Shown here piece by piece: positions 6,032 to 12,165 of a stretch of DNA of 12,165 bases. The translations under genes were made by a program, and so were the position numbers. The notes under the pieces are model-generated. The model was not told where the DNA came from. It did not search any database and saw only the letters and a list, made by a program, of their open reading frames with translations. Positions within the stretch are counted from its first letter, which is position 1, and each line of letters opens with the position of its first letter. Source of the stretch: Betaproteobacteria bacterium (GTDB lineage Bacteria > Pseudomonadota > Gammaproteobacteria > Burkholderiales > Nitrosomonadaceae); NCBI GenBank assembly GCA_022601315.1, contig JAHZIU010000393.1, positions 1 through 12,165 of the forward strand. Reading direction: 5' to 3'.

Positions 6032-8107
6032 ATGGATACAACAGAATTAAACAAACCAGAACTCTATATCAACCGTGAATTAAGCTTACTTGAATTCAAC
6101 CGGCGCGTGATTGAGCAAGCTAAAGATGAAAACATGCCATTGCTTGAGCGACTACGATTTCTCTGCATTGCCAGCACTAATCTGGACGAATTCTTCGAGG
6201 TACGTGTTGCTGGACTAAAACACCAAGTCAAGTACGGCTCCAAGCAAACCGGCCCTGACAATCTGCTTCCAGCAGAAGTACTGGCACGCATCAATGAAAC
6301 AGCCCATCTGTTTGTGGAGGAACAATACAACGTTTTAAACGAACTAATCATTCCTGCCCTAAGCAAAAACAAAATAAGGCTACTGCGCCGTGGTCAGTGG
6401 AAACCACGACTGACTCGTTGGATACGACGTTACTTTAACAGTGAAGTGTTGCCTATACTCAGCCCAATTGGACTGGACCCAGCACATCCATTCCCTCGCG
6501 TCTTAAACAAAAATCTGTATTTCATTGTATCACTGGATGGCAAAGATGCTTTTGGCCGTGACTCGCGCCAGGCCATTGTACAAGCTCCGCGTTCATTACC
6601 CAGAATTGTACCGATCCCTTCAGAAGAGAGTGCCGGATATCATGATTTCGTCATGCTTTCTTCAATTATTCATGCCCATGTGGGAGACCTGTTTCCAGGC
6701 ATGAATGCAACAGGCTGTTATCAATTCAAAGTCACTCGCGATAGCATGCTTTTTGTTGATGATGAAGAAATTGATGATCTATTACGTGCACTTGAGGGTG
6801 AACTACCCTCACGCCGATTCAGTGATGCAGTACGCCTGGAAGTCGCGGATAATTGTCCAGATGAATTGAGTTCTTTTTTATTAAAACAATTTCACCTACA
6901 AACAGATGACTTGTATAGGGTTTCAGGCCCAGTAAATCTCGGCAGACTCCTGACAATCTGTGATTTAGTGGATCGTCCAGAGCTAAAATTTTCTGGCTTT
7001 ACACCCGGCATCCCAAACCGCCTACTCAAAAATATAAATTTCTTTGATGTCCTACGCAATGGCGATATTTTGTTACTGCACCCGTTTCAGTCTTTTGCAC
7101 CAATTATTGATTTTCTTCGCCAGGCATCAATTGATCCGAATGTACTGTCGATAAAGCAAACGCTTTACCGAACAGGCACTGATTCAGTAGTGGTCGATGT
7201 TTTAAAGAATGCAGCACACGCCGGTAAAGAGGTGACCGTTGTTATCGAACTACGAGCAAGGTTTGATGAAGCAGCCAACATTGAATTGGCCAGTGAATTG
7301 CAGGATGCAGGCGCTCATGTTGTCTATGGTGTAGTCGGTTATAAAACCCACGCCAAGATGATACTGGTTGTTCGTAGAGAAGGTCGGTCTTTACGTCGTT
7401 ACGTTCATCTGGGAACTGGAAATTATCATGCCCGCACCGCACGTTTGTACACCGATTACGGACTACTAACTTGTGACAAATCGGTTGGAGAAGACGTTAA
7501 TAAACTCTTTCATCAAATGACGGGCCTGGGTCGCGCGGGAAAATTGAAAAAATTACTGCAGTCGCCCTTCACGTTGCATAAGGGAATGCTAACCTATATA
7601 GAAAAAGAAATAAGCGTCGCAAAGCAAGGAGAAAAGGCTAGGATAATCGCTAAAATGAATGGTTTGGTTGACCCGGAAATTATTGCTGCCTTGTATAAAG
7701 CTTCACAAGCCGGCGTCAAAATAGACTTGATCGTACGGGGAATATGTTGCCTTCGTCCTGGAATCAAAGGTATCTCCGAAAATATCAGTGTGCGCTCAAT
7801 TGTAGGCCGTTTTTTGGAACATACACGTGTTTATTACTTCTACCATGGCGGAGAAGAGTTGGTATTTTGCTCCAGCGCTGACTGGATGCCAAGAAATTTA
7901 CATCATCGTGTAGAAGCCTGCTTTCCCATTGAGGAGAAACGCACCAGCAGCCTGGTGATCAAATACGGACTGTTGAGTTATCTCTCAGACAACACACAAG
8001 CTTGGTTACTGCAATGTGACGGCTCTTACCAGCGCGTTAAAACGGGCGTTAAACCCCGTTCAGCGCAACAACAACTCATGGAACACTATTGCAACCTGCA
8101 TCACTGA
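6032..8107 (+). CDS. ppk: Polyphosphate kinase 1
   Basis: 691 residues, close to E. coli PPK1 (688). It reversibly transfers the gamma phosphate of ATP to growing polyphosphate through a phosphohistidine intermediate; it is usually membrane-associated. It opens with the PPK1 N-terminal signature ELYINRELSLLEFNRRV and CIASTNLDEFFEVRVAGL, then the head domain and two phospholipase-D-like C-terminal domains. The catalytic histidine is His440 in KTHAKM; the second conserved histidine is His459 in YVHLGTGNY, the same 19-residue separation as E. coli His435 and His454. IKQTLYRT, RARFDEAANI and the late SADWMPRNLHHRVEACFP block are also conserved. The ATG is fixed by a stop codon immediately before it; the Shine-Dalgarno sequence is weak. 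The 3' end overlaps convergent ppx by 7 bp. An 11-codon out-of-frame ATG ORF overlaps the start. Confidence 0.98.
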   Translation: MDTTELNKPELYINRELSLLEFNRRVIEQAKDENMPLLERLRFLCIASTNLDEFFEVRVAGLKHQVKYGSKQTGPDNLLPAEVLARINETAHLFVEEQYNVLNELIIPALSKNKIRLLRRGQWKPRLTRWIRRYFNSEVLPILSPIGLDPAHPFPRVLNKNLYFIVSLDGKDAFGRDSRQAIVQAPRSLPRIVPIPSEESAGYHDFVMLSSIIHAHVGDLFPGMNATGCYQFKVTRDSMLFVDDEEIDDLLRALEGELPSRRFSDAVRLEVADNCPDELSSFLLKQFHLQTDDLYRVSGPVNLGRLLTICDLVDRPELKFSGFTPGIPNRLLKNINFFDVLRNGDILLLHPFQSFAPIIDFLRQASIDPNVLSIKQTLYRTGTDSVVVDVLKNAAHAGKEVTVVIELRARFDEAANIELASELQDAGAHVVYGVVGYKTHAKMILVVRREGRSLRRYVHLGTGNYHARTARLYTDYGLLTCDKSVGEDVNKLFHQMTGLGRAGKLKKLLQSPFTLHKGMLTYIEKEISVAKQGEKARIIAKMNGLVDPEIIAALYKASQAGVKIDLIVRGICCLRPGIKGISENISVRSIVGRFLEHTRVYYFYHGGEELVFCSSADWMPRNLHHRVEACFPIEEKRTSSLVIKYGLLSYLSDNTQAWLLQCDGSYQRVKTGVKPRSAQQQLMEHYCNLHH

Positions 8108-9597
8108 AATGTCAAATTGATATCAGCCGTCTGAAGATAACTTTTCTCGGTAAACAAATCAGCCAACGTTAAAGGATGATTATCTAACCACCCTTGTGGA
8201 AAGACTAGATCAATTTTATTTTCATTGGCTTTAGCTTGTATTTCCGGCAGTGCAATGTTAGACCGGCTTCTATGCATGACAACGGCTAATCTGAGCAGGA
8301 TACAAAGTCTGAGAACTACAGTTCTGATAGTGCTGAGAACTGAATCTAATTCTTCCAGTGGAAACTTTCTGCGATGCATACGAACAAGTGTTGCCAAATT
8401 TGTCTGTTCATGTCGAGAAAAACCCGACAGATCGGAGTAACCGACCAGATAAGCACCATGTCGATGGTACTGGGCATGTGCAATTGACAAGCCAATTTCA
8501 TGAATTAGAGCAGCCCACTGTAATAATTTCAAATCTGCACTTTTATCTAACCCCCAGTCTGAACTCACGTATTTAAATAAATTTTCAGCAGTATCTTTCA
8601 CACGTAATGCTTGCTCCATATCGACACTGTATCTTTGCGCTACGTCCATCACTGTTTTATCTCTGGCGTCTTTATTATGCATACGACCAATCAGGTCATG
8701 CAGCAAACCTTCCCGCAGCGCACCTTCAGAAACATTGATCTGCTCAAGGTTTAAGGCCTCAAAAATACCGCACAATACGGCAACACCGCTTGCAAAAACA
8801 GGTTTACGCCGTTCTGACAAATCTTTAAAGTTAACTGCATCACTATCACCAATGGCAATAAGCTCATCTTTCAATATTGTTAATGCCGAAGCTGTTATAC
8901 CAGTTTCGCACCAACCCTGGGCATGCAAAACATTACGTATTGAAATAATCGTACCGGAGGATCCCAAAGCATAGTCCCAACCCATCTTTTTATAAGGCAA
9001 TTCAATTGACTCCAGTTCCTGTCTAGCAAACAGTATCGCCTTATGCATTCTTTTAGCTTTAATCTTGCCATTACTAAAAAAACGTTGTCTAAAATTTACG
9101 CAGCCCATATATAGACTATCCGTATAATATGTATCAAAACCACAACCAATAATCAGCTCGGTACTACCACCTCCAATATCAATAACCAGACGCTTATTTG
9201 TCTCGTCGTACAACGTATGTGCAACCCCATGATAAATCAGCCTCGCTTCTTCTCGGCCAGCGATAATTTCAATTGGGTGCCCCAAAGCAGTATGCGCATG
9301 AGACAAAAATATCTTACCATTCCTGGCTTGACGAAGCGTGTTCGTGCCCACAGCACGCACATTCACATGTGGAATATCGCGGATACGTTGACCAAAACGC
9401 TGCAAACAACTCAGCGCAATTTGCATCGACTCCTCAGACAATTCCTGATTGTCATTAAGTCCTGAAGCCAACCGAACCATCTCTTTGATGCGATCAATGA
9501 TCTGTAGTCGACCATCCACTAAATTCGCAACAATCATGTGAAAGCTGTTTGAACCCAGATCAACAGCAGCATAAGATTCTTCTATATTTGATTCCAT
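8101..9597 (-). CDS. ppx: Exopolyphosphatase, Ppx/GppA family
   Basis: 498 residues, near the length of E. coli Ppx (513). It removes terminal phosphates from polyphosphate; family members may also hydrolyse pppGpp, so a stringent-response role is possible. The ASKHA-fold phosphatase domain is clear: phosphate-1 loop AVDLGSNSFHM (11-21), GREEARLIYHG with the likely catalytic Glu117, phosphate-2 loop DIGGGSTELI (140-149) and GSSGTI (212-217). The C-terminal part from about 310 is the helical HD-like domain (LIHEIGLSIAHAQYHRHGAYLV). The start gives a standard N-terminus, but no Shine-Dalgarno sequence is seen. It is convergent with ppk1 and overlaps it by 7 bp; it is divergent from sixA. The split from the ppk operon style of E. 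coli means synthesis and degradation can be regulated separately. Confidence 0.96.
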   Translation of the reverse strand: MESNIEESYAAVDLGSNSFHMIVANLVDGRLQIIDRIKEMVRLASGLNDNQELSEESMQIALSCLQRFGQRIRDIPHVNVRAVGTNTLRQARNGKIFLSHAHTALGHPIEIIAGREEARLIYHGVAHTLYDETNKRLVIDIGGGSTELIIGCGFDTYYTDSLYMGCVNFRQRFFSNGKIKAKRMHKAILFARQELESIELPYKKMGWDYALGSSGTIISIRNVLHAQGWCETGITASALTILKDELIAIGDSDAVNFKDLSERRKPVFASGVAVLCGIFEALNLEQINVSEGALREGLLHDLIGRMHNKDARDKTVMDVAQRYSVDMEQALRVKDTAENLFKYVSSDWGLDKSADLKLLQWAALIHEIGLSIAHAQYHRHGAYLVGYSDLSGFSRHEQTNLATLVRMHRRKFPLEELDSVLSTIRTVVLRLCILLRLAVVMHRSRSNIALPEIQAKANENKIDLVFPQGWLDNHPLTLADLFTEKSYLQTADINLTFQ

Positions 9598-9655
9598 GGT
9601 ATGGTAATGCTAATAATTTATTGTTATGAATGTAACGTATTATGAACTGAAAATC

Positions 9656-10177
9656 ATGCACAAACAAAAACTCATAATTATGCGCCATGCGAAATCAGAC
9701 TGGTCTGACCTAAGTCAATCAGACTTTGATCGCCCATTAGCAACACGTGGGGTTAAAGCCGCGGAACTAATGGGTAAATGGCTGAAGAAAAACCAATGTA
9801 TTCCGGATCGAGTAATATGTTCACCTGCATTGCGGACAAAACAGACCTGTCAGTTGATATTAAATAAGCTAGGTGTTGCTGAACACGTGGTTTTCTGGGC
9901 AAAAATTATCTATCAAGCATCTCTTGACGATTTACTTTCTATCATTAAACAACATAGCAGCAAAGCACACACTTTACTAATCATTGGTCACAATCCTGGT
10001 TTGGATCAATTAGTGTGTTACCTATCAAAAAAACAGCCTCGTGTTAACGCTTCTGGCAAATTAATGACAACAGCAGCAGTAGCGATTTTTGACTACGGCA
10101 GTGAATCGATTTCTACAGGATTCCAACAAGCACATTTAGCAAAATTGATCAGACCCAAAGAGCTTCTTGTTGAGTAA
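9656..10177 (+). CDS. sixA: Phosphohistidine phosphatase, SixA-type histidine phosphatase
   Basis: 173 residues from the preferred ATG at 9656; an in-frame ATG at 9626 would add 10 residues (MNVTYYELKI) that family members do not usually have. The protein then begins MHKQKLIIMRHAKSDW, where the RHA motif holds the catalytic histidine (His11) that becomes phosphorylated. FDRPLATRGVKAAELMG and ICSPALRTKQT supply the phosphate-pocket arginines, and IGHNPGLDQL carries the second active-site histidine. E. coli SixA (161 residues) dephosphorylates phosphohistidine in signalling or phosphotransfer proteins. It is divergent from ppx, with 58 bp between ATGs (28 bp with the longer form), and lies 39 bp upstream of ppk2 on the same strand, a probable operon. 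No clear Shine-Dalgarno sequence is visible for either start. Confidence 0.9.
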   Translation: MHKQKLIIMRHAKSDWSDLSQSDFDRPLATRGVKAAELMGKWLKKNQCIPDRVICSPALRTKQTCQLILNKLGVAEHVVFWAKIIYQASLDDLLSIIKQHSSKAHTLLIIGHNPGLDQLVCYLSKKQPRVNASGKLMTTAAVAIFDYGSESISTGFQQAHLAKLIRPKELLVE

Positions 10178-10216
10178 TCGCTTCAAGCTTATCGACAGGA
10201 TAAGAAGAGAGATACC

Positions 10217-11086
10217 ATGACCAGACAAAAACAGCCCCCAAAGAAATCAAAAAGTAAATTGAAAAAAATTACTTCGCTACACACAGCCCATTCAGAATCA
10301 ACTAAACCCATAAAATTAAAAAACAAATTATATAAAAAAGAATTGACGAAGTTGCAAATTGAGCTGGTCAAGTTACAGGAATGGATTAGGTATAAAAAAC
10401 TGAAAATAGTTGTAATCTTTGAAGGGCGTGATGCGGCAGGTAAAGGCAGCGCCATCAAACGTATAACTGAGAGTTTGAATCCCCGCATATGTCGCGTAGT
10501 TGCCTTACCAGCACCTACCGAGAGAGAAAAGACACAGTGGTACTTTCAACGCTATGTTAAGCACTTACCGGCAAATGGCGAAATAGTGCTCATGGATCGT
10601 AGCTGGTATAACCGAGCAGGTGTAGAACATGTCATGGGTTTTTGTACAAGTGGAGAATACCGAGAATTTCTACGCTCTTGCCCTGAGTTTGAACGCATGC
10701 TGGTACGTTCCGGTATCTTACTGATCAAATACTGGTTTTCAGTAAGTGACGAGGAACAAGAGCGTCGCTTCCAGAATCGTATTTATCATCCGATCAAACA
10801 CTGGAAACTAAGTCCGATGGATCTGCAGTCGCGCGCCAAATGGGTTGAATATTCCAAAGCCAAGGATGAAATGTTTATCCGTACTGATATAAAACAGGTA
10901 CCATGGTATGTAGTAAACGGAGATAATAAGAAACGTGCCAGACTCAACCTCATTAACCATCTGTTAAGTATGATTGATTATGAAGATCTATCCCCAGCTT
11001 CCATCAAGTTACCACCAAGACAAAAAGAACACGGCTACATGCGACCACCCCTCAGTAGCCAGACATTTATTCCAGAAATCTATTGA
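10217..11086 (+). CDS. ppk2: Polyphosphate kinase 2
   Basis: 289 residues, single-domain PPK2 of the P-loop kinase fold, unrelated to PPK1. These enzymes use polyphosphate to phosphorylate GDP or ADP, or run the reverse. Visible motifs are Walker A GRDAAGKGS (70-78), Walker B VLMDRSWYNRAGVE with Asp127 and Arg128, and the lid region RRFQNRIYHPIKHWKLSPMD (about 183-202). The length and motifs fit the class I group, whose members typically act on nucleoside diphosphates; the class is an inference. The first ~40 residues are an extra lysine-rich tail (PPKKSKSKLKK) that may contact polyphosphate. A purine-rich Shine-Dalgarno-like stretch (AAGAGAGA) precedes the ATG. Follows sixA by 39 bp, and a CHAD gene starts 43 bp downstream without a terminator between. 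Confidence 0.95.
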   Translation: MTRQKQPPKKSKSKLKKITSLHTAHSESTKPIKLKNKLYKKELTKLQIELVKLQEWIRYKKLKIVVIFEGRDAAGKGSAIKRITESLNPRICRVVALPAPTEREKTQWYFQRYVKHLPANGEIVLMDRSWYNRAGVEHVMGFCTSGEYREFLRSCPEFERMLVRSGILLIKYWFSVSDEEQERRFQNRIYHPIKHWKLSPMDLQSRAKWVEYSKAKDEMFIRTDIKQVPWYVVNGDNKKRARLNLINHLLSMIDYEDLSPASIKLPPRQKEHGYMRPPLSSQTFIPEIY

Positions 11087-11129
11087 CTGTGTCTAAAGCC
11101 AGATTACCATCCGCGACAAACACATTTTT

Positions 11130-12165
11130 ATGACGCTATCCTATCAACATTTCGCCATTCCTGATCAATTCAAACTCACACAAATATTGGGAATATTACA
11201 AACCCGATACGAAGTACGTGTTGAACCCTGTAAAACAATCAAACGAACGATTTTTGATACCTTTAATTGGTCACTTTACCAAAAAGACGCCAGCATTGAG
11301 ATACAACAAATCAATGGAAAAAGCGCTATTGTATGGTACGCAACAACTAAAGACACCGGCATAGCCATACGCAGTCTCAATACCATGCCGATTTTTGCAT
11401 ATAATCTTGCACCGTCTGCGTTTAAACAAAAACTTGTTTCACTCATTGGTGTTCGGGCTTTACTACCGCAGATTATCATTAACATTAAGTCTTTCACCCT
11501 CAGTGTTATAAATAATGAAGGTAAAGCACTAGTACGTGTGGTATTCGATGAAATGACCTGCAAGCGGTCAAGCACACATAACACACAAAACCTTTGCAAA
11601 CTTCTAACAGTAAAAAAAATTAAAGGCTATAACGAAGACTTTCTCAAAGTTACAGCGTTCGTAAAAATGCAGTCATTCATGCCAACATACAATAATCTGC
11701 TTAAGCTTGCAGTGCTGACGCTGGGTATTGTTCCCAGCAAATTCAGTTCTAACTTTAAGGTAAAACTTGATCCTAAGATGACCGCGATCGACGCTACAAG
11801 AAATATATTGAACAACCTCCTCAATGTCATCAAGCTTAACAAAGCTGGTGCTATTGAAGGTCTCGACACCGAGTTCCTGCATAACCTACGTATTGCTGTC
11901 AGAAAGTCTCGTTCTGTGTTAACTCGTTTCAAAAAGGTTTTTCCAGCTAGTCGCATCGGGCGATACATCAGCGAGTTTGTATGGTTGGGGCAGGCGACAC
12001 CCCCGGTTCGTGACCTCGATGTTTATTTATTGGATTTTGATGCATATAGCGACAGCGTAGCCAAAAAGTGTCGGAAAGATCTGCAACCATTACATACGTT
12101 TCTACTTCAGCAACGAGACATTGAACAAAGAAAGCTAGTCGACATATTACACTCAAGGCGTTTCA
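11130..12165 (+). CDS. CHAD-domain protein with degenerate CYTH-like N-terminus (cut by window end)
   Basis: An open frame from ATG 11130 runs through the window end (345 codons, no stop); an in-frame stop at 11094 limits the start, though no Shine-Dalgarno sequence is visible. The C-terminal part, from about residue 215, is a CHAD domain: LHNLRIAVRKSRSVLTRFKKVFP (His251, Arg254 and the following basic residues) and LGQATPPVRDLDVYLLDFD. CHAD is a helical domain with conserved basic residues that binds inorganic polyphosphate (established for other members). The N-terminal ~200 residues resemble a CYTH/triphosphate-tunnel domain, with IFDTFNWSLYQKDASIEI matching the conserved 'YYDTPDWRLYRAG' region, but the initial ExExK catalytic motif is missing, so triphosphatase activity is doubtful. 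It is probably in the sixA-ppk2 operon and may bring proteins to polyphosphate. Confidence 0.85.
   Translation, partial: MTLSYQHFAIPDQFKLTQILGILQTRYEVRVEPCKTIKRTIFDTFNWSLYQKDASIEIQQINGKSAIVWYATTKDTGIAIRSLNTMPIFAYNLAPSAFKQKLVSLIGVRALLPQIIINIKSFTLSVINNEGKALVRVVFDEMTCKRSSTHNTQNLCKLLTVKKIKGYNEDFLKVTAFVKMQSFMPTYNNLLKLAVLTLGIVPSKFSSNFKVKLDPKMTAIDATRNILNNLLNVIKLNKAGAIEGLDTEFLHNLRIAVRKSRSVLTRFKKVFPASRIGRYISEFVWLGQATPPVRDLDVYLLDFDAYSDSVAKKCRKDLQPLHTFLLQQRDIEQRKLVDILHSRRF

Noticed and set aside
6015..6050. 11-codon ATG ORF overlapping the ppk1 start
   Set aside because: No Shine-Dalgarno sequence and no regulatory codon pattern; probably chance, although it overlaps the start.
10189..10488. 99-codon minus-strand ORF over the ppk2 start
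   Set aside because: Antisense to the conserved P-loop of ppk2; a shadow of the lysine-rich coding sequence.
11276..12156. Several minus-strand ORFs at the right end
   Set aside because: They are antisense to the continuous CHAD-protein frame, which has recognisable domain motifs and runs to the window edge.
1..12165. CRISPR array, insertion sequence, tRNA or phage integration site
   Set aside because: No regularly spaced repeats, transposase or integrase, terminal inverted repeats or tRNA-like cloverleaf were seen on either strand.

Overview
The window reads as a chromosomal segment of an AT-rich proteobacterium, most likely beta- or gammaproteobacterial. The reasons are an outer-membrane-type protein with a signal peptide, a zinc-type ribosomal protein L31, a WYDQ-type cupin and a polyphosphate locus with convergent ppk1 and ppx. 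A Nitrosomonas-like host is possible, but this is a guess. I see no tRNA, rRNA, insertion sequence, CRISPR array or integrase; this looks like a resident locus.

Left part (1-4670). A secreted, probably beta-barrel protein (17-724) is followed by a 437-bp gene-free gap. On the minus strand this gap holds a well-formed promoter and an intrinsic terminator with no ORF between them, so it is a candidate small RNA gene of about 137 nt. Next come a TraB/PrgY-family membrane protein and, 7 bp downstream, a complete ABC exporter (probable operon). A small cupin follows.

Middle part (4671-6031). rpmE (L31) runs leftward. A small ribbon-helix-helix protein runs rightward from a divergent promoter region with operator-like repeats. 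A 38-residue lysine-rich protein follows, too short for ordinary gene calling. It has the best Shine-Dalgarno sequence in the window and is followed by a perfect 13-bp hairpin and then a strong intrinsic terminator. The 370 bp before ppk1 contain interlocking inverted repeats and a degenerate Pho-box-like sequence.

Right part (6032-12165). This is a polyphosphate (polyP) locus. It has ppk1 (polyP synthesis, phosphohistidine enzyme), ppx/gppA (exopolyphosphatase, convergent with ppk1, 3' ends overlapping by 7 bp), and a divergent run of sixA (phosphohistidine phosphatase), ppk2 (second polyP kinase family) and a CHAD-domain protein cut by the window end. Together they cover making, using, degrading and probably binding polyP. 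The new ideas worth testing are the lysine-rich mini-protein as a possible polyP or nucleic-acid partner, SixA as a possible counterpart of the PPK1 phosphohistidine, the structured ppk1 leader, and the orphan small RNA.
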